DNA from: Alkalihalophilus marmarensis DSM 21297
GTDB lineage: Bacteria > Bacillota > Bacilli > Bacillales > Bacillaceae_D
Direction: 5' to 3'
Assembly (NCBI RefSeq): GCF_000474275.2
Contig: NZ_ATAE01000030.1
Coordinates: 1 to 64,000 of the forward strand
DNA: 64,000 bases
How positions within the stretch are numbered: the stretch's first letter is position 1; each line of letters starts with the position of its first letter. The notes under the pieces were generated by a model that was not told where the DNA came from, searched no databases, and worked only from the letters and a program-made list of their open reading frames with translations. Made by a program: the position numbers and the translations under genes. Below are positions 17,507 through 26,245 of this stretch, piece by piece.

Positions 17507-18634
17507 TTAACGAACGGCACAGCGGTTAGGGCCGATCTCCATTTCACTTTGTTCGTCAACATCAGGAGTTACTTTCCCCATATTTGTTTGACGAATTTCC
17601 TGGTATGCATTAGGCTGCGGTGGAAGATTCTTAGTTACTAATTTTCTAAATGTCTCTTCATCGTCAATATTTAAGCCATGATTCTCTGCAAATAAAGTCC
17701 CTAATTTCTTTGCTACGCTTCCATCAGCATTTAATTCCTCAATAATCATAAAGTGAGCAGGCAGTACGATTAATTCCTCAGATAACTCCTTGTACTTAAC
17801 GTATAAGCTCTCACGCAAGTCGCCAACCCAGTCCTCTGCCATTCCAGCAAGATCTGGTCTGCCGATTGAGTCAATGAATAGGATATCACCAGATAATAGG
17901 TATTTTTCATCGACTACAAATGATGTAGAACCAATCGTATGACCAGGTGAATATAAGGCGTGAATATTAATTTTTGTATCCCCTATCTTCACTTCATTTC
18001 CATCTTGTAGTGCATTATATTCAAAAATAACTTCTTCAGCATCCTTTGGTGGAAGCCAGTAAGCTGCACCTGTAGCTTCAGCGATTTTACGGCCGCCTGA
18101 AATATGATCAGCATGAAGATGTGTATCAAATACATGCTTAATCGTTGCTCCTATCTCACTAGCGAAGTCTATATAAATCTCTGTCATTCTCGTTGCATCG
18201 ATAATAGCTGCTTCTCCGTTAGAGACAACCATGTAAGATAAGCACCCTTTTCCGATACGAACAAATTGATACATCTCTCCGCCATTACTTAGCTCCCCAA
18301 CTTTTACAGGCTCTAAATGCTCACTCCAAGCTTTCATACCGCCAGAAAGATAGGATACATTTAAGCCAGCTTCTAGAAGCATCTCAGCTACCATGATTGA
18401 AGAACCTTCTTTTGCACAGACCACTAGGACCTTTTTATCTTTTGGCAGCTTATCCATAATACCCTCTACTCCATCGATCAAATCAAAGTAAGGGACATTT
18501 AGGTACTCAAACTTTTCTCCTTCAATTTTCCAATCAGCAAAATCTCCTTCGTTACGTACATCTAAAATAAATAGTTCTTTTTTTTCCATCACTTTTCTTG
18601 TTACTTCTTTAGCAGTCATCGCTTTTACTGACAT
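17507..18634 (-). CDS. Rhodanese-metallo-beta-lactamase fusion (persulfide dioxygenase-like)
   Basis: 375 aa. The N-terminal rhodanese domain (about 1-108) has active-site Cys73 in VCAKEGSS. The C-terminal metallo-beta-lactamase domain has the metal motif THLHADH at 171-177, SPGHTIGS, and LSGDILFID with the downstream histidine in LPAHFMI. Such fusions (CstB, YrkH) oxidise or transfer sulfane sulfur from low-molecular-weight persulfides. Domain order here is rhodanese first, unlike S. aureus CstB. It is the last gene of the four-gene sulfur operon; ATG with GGGGGT upstream. Confidence 0.85.
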   Translation of the reverse strand: MSVKAMTAKEVTRKVMEKKELFILDVRNEGDFADWKIEGEKFEYLNVPYFDLIDGVEGIMDKLPKDKKVLVVCAKEGSSIMVAEMLLEAGLNVSYLSGGMKAWSEHLEPVKVGELSNGGEMYQFVRIGKGCLSYMVVSNGEAAIIDATRMTEIYIDFASEIGATIKHVFDTHLHADHISGGRKIAEATGAAYWLPPKDAEEVIFEYNALQDGNEVKIGDTKINIHALYSPGHTIGSTSFVVDEKYLLSGDILFIDSIGRPDLAGMAEDWVGDLRESLYVKYKELSEELIVLPAHFMIIEELNADGSVAKKLGTLFAENHGLNIDDEETFRKLVTKNLPPQPNAYQEIRQTNMGKVTPDVDEQSEMEIGPNRCAVR

Positions 18635-18678
18635 TCAAATTACCCCCTATAGTATAATTGATAGTAAAATTTTTTTAA

Positions 18679-19074
18679 TTAAAAAGTTAACGTTACGTCG
18701 GCATCTTTAGCAAACTCTAAAAAGGTTACCGCTCCGCCAACTTCAATTCCATCTACAAAATCTTTCTTTTCAAGTCCCATTACATCCATCGTCATTTGAC
18801 AACCAATAAATCTAACTCCTAACTCTTGAGCCATCTCTACTAATTCTGGGATGCCTGGAACATTTGCTTCCTTGAACCCTTCAGCAATTTGTTCTTTTCC
18901 TTCTGGCATAGCTAATTGTTTATGTGCTTCCTTATGGATTAAATTCAACCCTTCAAATGTGAAAAAGATGGATACTTCCTGATCTGTTGAAGCTGCTGCT
19001 GTAGCGATATTAAATACTTTGTATGCATCAAACATTCCACCATTACTCGCGATAATAGCTACTTTTTTACTCAT
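18679..19074 (-). CDS. DsrE-family sulfur-trafficking protein (YrkE-like)
   Basis: 131 aa, DsrE/DsrF-like fold: KKVAIIASNGGMFDAYKVFNIATAAA at the N-terminus (the Rossmann-like first strand), and a candidate persulfide-carrying Cys in FIGCQMTMDVMG. In the related yrk/cst clusters such proteins relay sulfane sulfur between rhodanese and TusA-type carriers. No tusA is visible here. Start ATG with GGGGGAA upstream. Confidence 0.8.
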   Translation of the reverse strand: MSKKVAIIASNGGMFDAYKVFNIATAAASTDQEVSIFFTFEGLNLIHKEAHKQLAMPEGKEQIAEGFKEANVPGIPELVEMAQELGVRFIGCQMTMDVMGLEKKDFVDGIEVGGAVTFLEFAKDADVTLTF

Positions 19075-19109
19075 TTTATATTCCCCCAGTTTTTAATTTG
19101 AATTTTTGA

Positions 19110-19346
19110 TTAAGCTTTTTTGATTAAACTCATAATTTCATTAGGATCAAACCCAATAACCCACTTACCATCGACGTTTGTTTGTGGAACTCCCATTTGA
19201 CCTGTAGTATTTACAAGCTGCTGCATTAATTCAGGCTTATCTTCCACGTTTACTTCTTTAAAAGAAATTTGATATTCATTCAAAAAGTTTTTTAACATAA
19301 CACAATATGGACATCTATTGGTCGTAAAGACTGTAACACCTTTCAA
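19110..19346 (-). CDS. Glutaredoxin-like thiol-disulfide protein
   Basis: 78 aa with the redox motif CPYC (TTNRCPYCVMLKNFL, residues 12-15) and the cis-Pro segment GVPQTNVDGKWVIGF. It probably reduces disulfides or persulfides in the sulfur operon, with bacillithiol or thioredoxin as likely reductants. The start is TTG with GGGGGG 5 nt upstream. The 47-bp gap before it contains a TACCC-GATA-GGGTA palindrome. Confidence 0.85.
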   Translation of the reverse strand: MKGVTVFTTNRCPYCVMLKNFLNEYQISFKEVNVEDKPELMQQLVNTTGQMGVPQTNVDGKWVIGFDPNEIMSLIKKA

Positions 19347-19360
19347 GATTACCCCCCTAT

Positions 19361-19374
19361 TACCCGATAGGGTA
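19361..19374 (-). promoter_or_regulatory. Second CsoR/CstR-like palindrome inside the sulfur operon
   Basis: TACCC-N4-GGGTA inverted repeat between the rhodanese gene and the glutaredoxin-like gene. It resembles the operator at the operon promoter. No clear promoter accompanies it. Confidence 0.4.
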
Positions 19375-19393
19375 TATTATGTTCCAAAAAAAT

Positions 19394-19690
19394 TTATGCT
19401 ACTTCTCCATTCCACGCTATCATCCCACCAACCATATTGGTTACCTGATATCCGCGCTCTGAAAGGAATTGCGTGGCACGCCCGCTTCTAGCACCTGATC
19501 TACAAACAATAATGTAGTCTTTAGACTTATCTAATTCATGCATGCGGAATTCAAGCAACCCTAAAGGAATATTTAGGGCACCAGGGATTTTCCCTTCAGC
19601 CACTTCATCCACTCCACGCACATCAATAATATTTAGTGGTTCTTTCTTCATTAAGTATGACTCAACTTCTCTTGCAGTCATTTCTTTCAT
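19394..19690 (-). CDS. Single-domain rhodanese
   Basis: 98 aa rhodanese domain with active-site loop VCRSGARS (CX4-R type with conserved Arg), preceded by DVRGVDEVAEGKIPGALNIP. It transfers sulfane sulfur from thiosulfate or persulfides. It is the first gene of the sulfur operon, about 65 bp downstream of a strong promoter with a CstR-like operator. ATG with GGGAGGG upstream. Confidence 0.88.
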   Translation of the reverse strand: MKEMTAREVESYLMKKEPLNIIDVRGVDEVAEGKIPGALNIPLGLLEFRMHELDKSKDYIIVCRSGARSGRATQFLSERGYQVTNMVGGMIAWNGEVA

Positions 19691-19757
19691 AAGTGACCCT
19701 CCCTTTTTATTTAATCATTGTTTATTTATTTTAAGTTGTGTGCTGCCTTCAATAACT

Positions 19758-19786
19758 ATAATATACCCAGCTAGGTATATTGTCAA
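19758..19786 (-). promoter_or_regulatory. Sulfur-operon promoter with CsoR/CstR-type operator in the spacer
   Basis: Minus strand TTGACA, 17-nt spacer, TATTAT. The spacer is nearly filled by the palindrome ATATACC-N6-GGTATAT (19761-19780). Such C-rich palindromes in cst-type promoters are bound by the persulfide sensor CstR, which leaves on sulfide stress. No csoR/cstR gene is in the window, so the regulator's identity is inferred. Confidence 0.65.
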
Positions 19787-19820
19787 CAAAAAATAAGAAT
19801 TTTTTTTCGTACATACGAAG

Positions 19821-19850
19821 AATGCGTAAGGGATACATCCCCTACGCATT
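19821..19850 (-). terminator. Hairpin after the malate synthase gene
   Basis: A 12-nt arm AATGCGTAAGGG pairs with CCCCTACGCATT (one mismatch), 6-nt loop. T-rich but not a pure T run follows. It separates glcB from the sulfur-operon promoter. Confidence 0.65.
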
Positions 19851-19870
19851 TTCTACAATGATTTAACCTG

Positions 19871-22057
19871 TTATTTTGTTTGGGCTAGACTAGCGACTTT
19901 TTCTTTAAATTCGATACGACGTCTATGAAGAATAGGCTCCGTGTACCCGCTAGGCTGTTCGCACCCTTTCAATACAAGCTCTAATGCTGCTTGGAAAGCA
20001 ACGGAGTTCTCATAATCATCTGCCATAGGACGATAAGTAGGATCGCCGGCATTTTGCTGATCTACAACCTTTGCCATTCGTTTTAGCGTTTCTTCGACCT
20101 GCTCTTTGGAACATATCCCATGATGCAGCCAGTTTGCTACGTGCTGGCTTGATATACGCAGAGTCGCACGATCTTCCATTAAACCGATATTATTGATATC
20201 TGGAACTTTAGAACAACCGACACCCTGCTCTACCCAACGGACTACATAGCCTAGGATCCCTTGAGCATTATTATCCAACTCTTGTTGAACTTCCTCTGCA
20301 CTCCAGTTTGTTTCTTTTGCAAGAGGAATCTGTAAAATTTGATCTTGCAAGTCTTGAATCGTACTCTTCAATTCTTCCTGTACATTTGCCACATTTACTT
20401 TATGGTAATGCATCGCATGCAGCGTAGCAGCCGTTGGTGATGGCACCCAAGCCGTGTTCGCACCTGCTTTTAACTGACCATCTTTTTGTTTAAGCATTTC
20501 TGCCATAAGGTCTGGCATTGCCCACATTCCTTTGCCGATTTGAGCTCGCCCTGGCAATCCGCAATCAAGTCCTGTATTGACATTCGATTTTTCATAAGAC
20601 TGCAGCCAAGTTGACGCTTTCATATCATTCTTACGGATCATTACACCTGCTTCCATGGAAGTGTGCATCTCATCACCTGTACGATCTAAGAAGCCAGTAT
20701 TAATGAATACTACTCTGTCTTTTACTTCTTTAATACAAGCTTTAAGATTGAGGGATGTACGACGCTCTTCATCCATAACACCGATTTTAATCGTATGACG
20801 TTCTAGACCTAACAGATCCTCTACACGGTTAAATAATTGGTTAGAGAATGCCACTTCTTTTGATCCGTGCATTTTTGGTTTTACAATATAAATGGAACCT
20901 TTAGTAGAGTTTTGAACCTTGCTGTTATTAAGCAAGTCATGCTTAGCAATTAAACTAGTAACCATGCAATCTAGAATACCTTCAGGCACTTCATTTCCAT
21001 TTTGATCCAGGATAGCATTATTCGTCATTAAATGCCCTACATTACGAACGAACATAAGCGACCTGCCGGAAAGAGTCAACGTATCACCTGTTGCCGTTGT
21101 ATAATTACGATCCTCCTGAAGTGTGCGCGTCACACACTGACCACCTTTTGTGAACGTTTCTTCTAAATCACCTTTCATTAGTCCTAACCAATTCGCGTAA
21201 ACTCCTACCTTATCTTTTGCATCAACTGCTGCAACAGAGTCTTCACAATCCATAATAGTTGTAATCGCTGCTTCCATCACAACATCTTTAACTCCTGCTC
21301 GGTCCGTTTTCCCAATAGGATGTTCTCGGTCAATCTGTATCTCAAAATGAAGACCATTGTTCTTTAGCAACAGAGTAGATGGGTCTTCTGTTGTCCCTTG
21401 ATACCCTAAAAATTGTGATGACTCTTTTAATTCAGATGTCACCCCGTTACTATGTACAACCAGCGTTCCACCTTCGACTGTATATTTTTCTGCATCTTTA
21501 TGCGACCCGTTAGATAATGGAGCTGTTTCATCTAGAAATTCCTTAGCCATGGCAATGACTTTCTCACCGCGTACAGGATTGTATGCCTTCCCTTTTTCTT
21601 GACCATTATCTTCAGAAATCACATCTGTTCCATATAATGCATCATATAAACTTCCCCAGCGCGCATTAGCTGCGTTTAAGGCATAACGTGCATTATTTAC
21701 TGGTACAACTAGTTGAGGACCTGCTTGCAGCGCAATCTCATTATCCACATTCTCTGTTGTAATCTTAAACTCTTCTACTTTCGGTTCAAGATAACCAATT
21801 TCTTGTAAGAACGTTTTATATTGATTAAAATCAAATGTCTCTTTATTTTCCTTGTGCCAATTGTCGATTTTTTGCTGGAGGTCCTCTCTATCTTCAAGCA
21901 GTTGTTTATTTCCTGGTGCAAACTCAGTAATTAACGTTTCCAAACCAGACCAGAATTCTTGTTCATTGACGCCGCTTTGCGGGAGAGCCTCCTTATTAAT
22001 AAACTCGTAAAGTACTGGTGCTACTTGCAAATTACCAACTTTCAAATACTTAGTCAT
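19871..22057 (-). CDS. glcB: Malate synthase G
   Basis: Condenses glyoxylate with acetyl-CoA to malate. At 728 aa it is the long G isoform, not the ~530-aa AceB found in many bacilli. Conserved segments include [23 protein letters not shown] (Mg/substrate region), [12 protein letters not shown] and [19 protein letters not shown]. With aceA it completes the glyoxylate shunt, although the two genes are unlinked. Start ATG has GGAGG about 8 nt upstream. Confidence 0.96.
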   Translation of the reverse strand: MTKYLKVGNLQVAPVLYEFINKEALPQSGVNEQEFWSGLETLITEFAPGNKQLLEDREDLQQKIDNWHKENKETFDFNQYKTFLQEIGYLEPKVEEFKITTENVDNEIALQAGPQLVVPVNNARYALNAANARWGSLYDALYGTDVISEDNGQEKGKAYNPVRGEKVIAMAKEFLDETAPLSNGSHKDAEKYTVEGGTLVVHSNGVTSELKESSQFLGYQGTTEDPSTLLLKNNGLHFEIQIDREHPIGKTDRAGVKDVVMEAAITTIMDCEDSVAAVDAKDKVGVYANWLGLMKGDLEETFTKGGQCVTRTLQEDRNYTTATGDTLTLSGRSLMFVRNVGHLMTNNAILDQNGNEVPEGILDCMVTSLIAKHDLLNNSKVQNSTKGSIYIVKPKMHGSKEVAFSNQLFNRVEDLLGLERHTIKIGVMDEERRTSLNLKACIKEVKDRVVFINTGFLDRTGDEMHTSMEAGVMIRKNDMKASTWLQSYEKSNVNTGLDCGLPGRAQIGKGMWAMPDLMAEMLKQKDGQLKAGANTAWVPSPTAATLHAMHYHKVNVANVQEELKSTIQDLQDQILQIPLAKETNWSAEEVQQELDNNAQGILGYVVRWVEQGVGCSKVPDINNIGLMEDRATLRISSQHVANWLHHGICSKEQVEETLKRMAKVVDQQNAGDPTYRPMADDYENSVAFQAALELVLKGCEQPSGYTEPILHRRRIEFKEKVASLAQTK

Positions 22058-22200
22058 ATGAATCTGCCTCCTTGAAATATAAGTCTAGAACCTGACTGTT
22101 ATATAACATTACGTTTTTATTGTATAACAAATTATTTGAAAAATAAAGAATTCTGACAATAATGTGGGATAATTTTTACATTTGCCTCGAATCATGTATA

Positions 22201-22236
22201 AAAAAACACTGTAATTGCAGAAGCAATTACAGTGTT
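22201..22236 (-). terminator. Intrinsic terminator of the molybdopterin oxidoreductase gene
   Basis: Perfect 14-bp stem (AACACTGTAATTGC and its complement) with an AGAA loop, TTTTTT on the minus strand. Confidence 0.92.
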
Positions 22237-22243
22237 ACTTAGA

Positions 22244-24601
22244 TTAACCGACCGTCATTTCTAAGTCATCAATCTTCTTCTCTACATATTTGGTATCTTT
22301 TCTTGCATTATAGCGGTCTGCTTTTTCTACTTTTACTGCTACATTATAATCAGGAATCTTAGCAAGCTTTTCATATCTCCCTTTAGGTAATAAGAAGTTG
22401 CCTTCAGGAAAATGCACACCTAAATTTCCTGATGTAATGTCGGCATATTTTGCCTTGCCTTGGAAGACTCCGAAATCATTATAAATAACAACTCCTTCTC
22501 CTTGGGCAATTCTCAGCTCCTGTGCATCCTTCGCATTGATAAGCACGTCATATCGCTCAGCATTATTAAATGGATCCGTTTCTTTGTAGACCATCGAGTT
22601 GAATTGCTTCCCGCGGCGTGTTGTTAATACAAAGTTGCCTTCCTTTTTCCCCATATCAGGTATTTCTACTGGAATTAAGCTCCCTCTACCGTCTGGAGTA
22701 GGACAAATTCCATCTTCACACAACCACGCTCCGCCCCACTGGAACACATCGCCTTGCTTCTTCAAGTCTTGCACACCTTCGTAATTCGGGTTGGCGACCG
22801 CCATTTCATTTCGAATCTCCTGCCCCGTTTTAAAGTCTACTAAATGAGCAGTCTCCGGCTTCACTCGGTGCGCTAAGTCTACGTAGATTTTCCACTCAGA
22901 GCGGGCTTCTTCAATACGATTTTTATTCCCTTCAATTTCTGGCGAGAAGTATACCATGCGTTCAGTAGAAGTAGACGTACCGCCTCCGTCCTGCTCATAA
23001 CGTGTTTTTGCCGGCAATACAATGACCGCCTCTTTTGCATCTACGAGCGTTGAAGTATTTAAAATAATATCTTGATGTACTCGGATTTCTAATTCTGATA
23101 AAGCTTTCTCAATGAAATCCGGGTCAGGCATTGTTTCTAAGAAATTACCGCCAGACATATAATAAAGCTTGATTTTACGCTCATGGTCTTCTGGAAGAAC
23201 GATATTTTCTAACGTAACACCTACCACATCACCTTGCCATTTCGGAATTTCAAATCCCCAAATTTTCTCCATACGATTAATGTTCTCTTCCACAAAATCC
23301 CCGCCAGGCAAGACAAACGGATCTGCCCCCATCTCACCTGATCCTTGAACGGAGGAGTGACCACGGAAAGGCATAAGTCCATTATATTTACGTCCAAGAT
23401 GACCACGAAGAAGGGCAAGGTTTGCTACTTGAGAAATATTGTCTGAAGCAAAAGCGTGCATAGTGAGTCCCAGCGCCCATGCATAGACTGCATTTTCACT
23501 TTTCGCTAAAAGTACTGCGAGCTCAATGATTCTCTCTTTTGTAATCCCAGAAGATTTTACGATTTCTTCCCAAGATTGAGTCTGAACATGATCTCTTAAT
23601 TCCTTAAAGTTATTTACATGCTGCTGAACGAATTCATGGTTGATCGCAGAACCTGGGTCAATGGCCTCCATTTCAAACCAATGCTTCATAATTCCCTGCA
23701 TGAATGCAATATCTCCGCCAATATTTACTTGATAGAAATCATCGGCAAGCTTTGTACCAAATAAAGCAGACTCTACATTAGATGGAACCCAATATTTATC
23801 CATTGCTGGTTCCTTATACGGGTTAATCACAATGATTTTTGCCCCGCGCTTTTTAGCCTCTAACATATATTTTGTAGAAACTGGAGATGCATTTGAAGCT
23901 ACACTGCCCCAAAATAATAATACGTCTGCTCCGAACCAGTCCTGATAGTTACATGTTGAAGCTCCTACGCCAATCGAACGTTTAAGCGCGGTTTTACTTG
24001 GAGAGTGACAGATACGGCTTGCATTATCAATGTTGTTCGTGCCTAAAAAGCGGGCCGTTTTAGCTGCTACATAATACGATTCATTCGTTATCCCTCTTGA
24101 TGTAAGATAAAAACCATATTGTCTCGGATTAAGCTGTTTCATCTTATCTGCAATCATATCCATTGCATCGTCCCATGTTAAACGAGAAAACTTTCTTTCT
24201 CCTTTGCGGCGAATAAGAGGATAAGGAATACGCCCTAATTTCCTCAGCTCTTTACTGTCATATTTTCTTAATTCATCAATATCTGAATGCAAAATTTCTT
24301 CGTCAATGGCCGGAGCGGTATTTAAGCGCAACACATTAAGTCGTGTCGTACACATATGCGGGCCCTTTAAGGTTTGGTCGAACATGCCAGAAACCCCAAG
24401 GGCACAACCATCACACACCCCTTTTGTTAAGATTCTAGTCGCATATCCAATATTATCTTTATTTTCCCAAGCAATTTTCATCGAATCTCTAATATGTTTT
24501 GGTTTTACTTTTCCAAGTCCAAATGGTATAGGGCTTACCCAATGTTTAGGCTGCGGCATTTTTGTTCCTTTAATAGGGCCTTGGTGTTTTGTTTTTCCCA
24601 T
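22244..24601 (-). CDS. Molybdopterin oxidoreductase, FdhF/YdeP family
   Basis: 785 aa, bis-MGD molybdenum enzyme of the FdhF/YdeP type. The N-terminus carries only CDGC (Cys63, Cys66) and a distant Cys84, not the four-Cys pattern of [4Fe-4S] formate dehydrogenases, so the proximal cluster may be absent or altered. RICHSPSKTALKRS (Cys198) aligns with the Cys/Sec Mo ligand of formate dehydrogenase H. The C-terminal MGD-binding barrel is present (NAKDAQELRIAQGEGVVIYNDFG). A true formate dehydrogenase activity is not established for this family; E. coli YdeP is tied to acid resistance. fdhD is divergent. ATG with AGGAGTG upstream. Confidence 0.85.
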   Translation of the reverse strand: MGKTKHQGPIKGTKMPQPKHWVSPIPFGLGKVKPKHIRDSMKIAWENKDNIGYATRILTKGVCDGCALGVSGMFDQTLKGPHMCTTRLNVLRLNTAPAIDEEILHSDIDELRKYDSKELRKLGRIPYPLIRRKGERKFSRLTWDDAMDMIADKMKQLNPRQYGFYLTSRGITNESYYVAAKTARFLGTNNIDNASRICHSPSKTALKRSIGVGASTCNYQDWFGADVLLFWGSVASNASPVSTKYMLEAKKRGAKIIVINPYKEPAMDKYWVPSNVESALFGTKLADDFYQVNIGGDIAFMQGIMKHWFEMEAIDPGSAINHEFVQQHVNNFKELRDHVQTQSWEEIVKSSGITKERIIELAVLLAKSENAVYAWALGLTMHAFASDNISQVANLALLRGHLGRKYNGLMPFRGHSSVQGSGEMGADPFVLPGGDFVEENINRMEKIWGFEIPKWQGDVVGVTLENIVLPEDHERKIKLYYMSGGNFLETMPDPDFIEKALSELEIRVHQDIILNTSTLVDAKEAVIVLPAKTRYEQDGGGTSTSTERMVYFSPEIEGNKNRIEEARSEWKIYVDLAHRVKPETAHLVDFKTGQEIRNEMAVANPNYEGVQDLKKQGDVFQWGGAWLCEDGICPTPDGRGSLIPVEIPDMGKKEGNFVLTTRRGKQFNSMVYKETDPFNNAERYDVLINAKDAQELRIAQGEGVVIYNDFGVFQGKAKYADITSGNLGVHFPEGNFLLPKGRYEKLAKIPDYNVAVKVEKADRYNARKDTKYVEKKIDDLEMTVG

Positions 24602-24643
24602 ATTGTTTCACTCCTAAGATTACGTTTAACATGTTGCTTTTCA

Positions 24644-24684
24644 TCACACTGTAGTAATCAAAACCTCATACTGCAGTAATCAAA
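24644..24684. promoter_or_regulatory. Tandem 19-bp direct repeat upstream of the oxidoreductase gene
   Basis: TCAYACTGYAGTAATCAAA occurs twice (24644-24662 and 24666-24684), period 22 bp, two mismatches. Each copy contains an ACTGYAGT near-palindrome. Two-turn spacing just upstream of the gene start suggests a regulator binding site. The regulator is unknown. Confidence 0.45.
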
Positions 24685-24685
24685 C

Positions 24686-24730
24686 AAAAAACCACCGAAC
24701 TATCCAAGATCATGGACGAGAACGGTGGTT
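24686..24730 (-). terminator. Intrinsic terminator of a gene remnant upstream of the oxidoreductase
   Basis: Stem AACCACCG/CGGTGGTT enclosing a small inner TCCA/TGGA hairpin, followed by five to six T on the minus strand. It lies directly after the stop codon of the reading-frame remnant. Confidence 0.7.
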
Positions 24731-24869
24731 AGTCTTTTACAGGATCGCTGCTAAGTGCCAAGCCAACTATGAATATATTCATTTCAAATTCGTTTTTAAT
24801 AAAATCTTTATTGAGGATTGTATTTGTGGGTCCTACTCCCTCATAATAGAAATCGCTTACAATGTCTGG
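24729..24869 (-). pseudogene. Possible 3' gene remnant (46 codons)
   Basis: A minus-strand frame without a start reads PDIVSDFYYEGVGPTNTILN and continues NKDFIKNEFEMNIFIVGLALSSDPVKD before a TAA that coincides with a good terminator. An in-frame TGA lies just upstream. It reads like the C-terminus of a protein, which I do not recognise. The rest of the divergent 530-bp region (24870-25131) shows only A/T-rich promoter-like sequence. Confidence 0.4.
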
Positions 24870-25131
24870 TCAAGTAAAACTGAAGACAGGTGCGCTATCT
24901 CAGGATTTTAAATGTTACAGACTAATGAATTTATTTAAATCATACCGTTAATTCAAAAAAAATTCAATATCTATGCAGAATAAATATCCACCAGACAATT
25001 AAATTTACTTTTTCACTAATCATTAAGACTTGTCAGATTTATAGATTATGTTTATATTTGTAGCGTTCCTATTTTTATATGACTAAGCCATTTAAATTAG
25101 CTTTAGTTCATCACGAAAGGGGGAGAAGGAA

Positions 25132-25926
25132 TTGAGCGAATCTCTAAGTTCATCTAGGTCGATCATTAAATACAGTCATCAGGAATTTATAGAACAAGAA
25201 GATGAAATAGCGATCGAATTCCCTTTAACCATTTTTATAAATAATGAAGAATTCGCAACGATGGTATGCAGTCCCTGTGACTTTGAGGAGATGGTAATCG
25301 GATTCCTAGCATCAGAAGGCGTCATTCGATTTAAAAAAGAAATTAAAGACATGACAATCGATAAAAACCGTGGCTTTGCCTATATTCACTTACATTCAAA
25401 AGAGGTAAAAAACCAACAGCTGTTTTCTAAGAGGTTTATCGGCTCATGCTGCGGCAAAAGCAGGCAATTTTATTTCCAAAATGACGTGACAACGGCTAAA
25501 ACATCCATGATTAACATGACCATTAAAGCCACGCAATGCATAAACTTAATGAAGCTGATGCAGGAATCCAGTCATGTATTTAAGGATACCGGCGGCGTAC
25601 ATAATGCTGCATTATGTACGGCTGATGAATTAATCGTCAGCCGCTCAGACATCGGACGGCATAATGCACTAGATAAACTGTATGGATATTCATTGTTAAA
25701 TGGAATTCCAGTAAAAGATAAAATTCTCGTTTTCAGCGGCCGAATCTCCTCTGAAATTTTAACAAAAGCGGCCAAAATAGGCGTTGGAATTGTTCTATCA
25801 AAATCTGCTCCTACAAACTTAGCGATTGAGTTAGCACACGATTTAAATATTACCGCAGTGGGATTTATTCGCGGGCAGTCTTTTAATATCTATTCTCACC
25901 CAGAACGAATTGTACTTGATTCATAA
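25132..25926 (+). CDS. fdhD: Formate dehydrogenase accessory sulfurtransferase
   Basis: 264 aa. FdhD transfers sulfur from IscS-type desulfurases to the molybdenum cofactor before its insertion into formate dehydrogenase-type enzymes. The redox Cys pair is in GSCCGKS (106-107), with the conserved FKDTGGVHNAAL and DIGRHNALDKLYG motifs. The start is TTG with GGGGGAG about 6 nt upstream. It is divergent from the oxidoreductase at 22244-24601, its likely client. Confidence 0.93.
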   Translation: MSESLSSSRSIIKYSHQEFIEQEDEIAIEFPLTIFINNEEFATMVCSPCDFEEMVIGFLASEGVIRFKKEIKDMTIDKNRGFAYIHLHSKEVKNQQLFSKRFIGSCCGKSRQFYFQNDVTTAKTSMINMTIKATQCINLMKLMQESSHVFKDTGGVHNAALCTADELIVSRSDIGRHNALDKLYGYSLLNGIPVKDKILVFSGRISSEILTKAAKIGVGIVLSKSAPTNLAIELAHDLNITAVGFIRGQSFNIYSHPERIVLDS

Positions 25927-25950
25927 ATGACGAATAAGGAGGAACTTAAC

Positions 25951-26181
25951 ATGAGTTCTTGTAAATTAGATCATCCATTTGAAGATGTTGAAAACAAATT
26001 AGGATCACAAAAGGAATACCTTCCTAAAGATGTGTACTCACAGTGCACTAGGTTTCTACAGTCTAAGCCTAGCCAACTGGAATTAAATGAACTCTTTCAC
26101 CTTTTAAAGAAGTATGACTTAGCATCAGAAGAGGAGAAAAAAACGCGGGATGAGCAATTAAAGCAACTAACTAGGAAGTAA
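25951..26181 (+). CDS. Small conserved protein co-transcribed with fdhD
   Basis: 76 aa, acidic/basic helical protein (MSSCKLDHPFEDVENKLG..., ending KTRDEQLKQLTRK). It is not recognised. ATG 25951 is chosen because AAGGAGG is 7 nt upstream; an earlier in-frame ATG abuts the fdhD stop and lacks a ribosome site. The 24-bp gap to fdhD and the shared terminator indicate one transcript, so a role in maturation of the molybdoenzyme is possible but inferred. Confidence 0.7.
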   Translation: MSSCKLDHPFEDVENKLGSQKEYLPKDVYSQCTRFLQSKPSQLELNELFHLLKKYDLASEEEKKTRDEQLKQLTRK

Positions 26182-26192
26182 GTATTGCTCAC

Positions 26193-26228
26193 AAAAAAGT
26201 CTTTACCTAATTATGGTAAAGACTTTTT
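26193..26228. terminator. Bidirectional terminator between fdhD and cobalamin operons
   Basis: A 14-bp stem AAAAAGTCTTTACC/GGTAAAGACTTTTT with a 7-nt loop, working for both convergent operons. Confidence 0.93.
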
Positions 26229-26245
26229 ACATAGTACCTCTTCTT

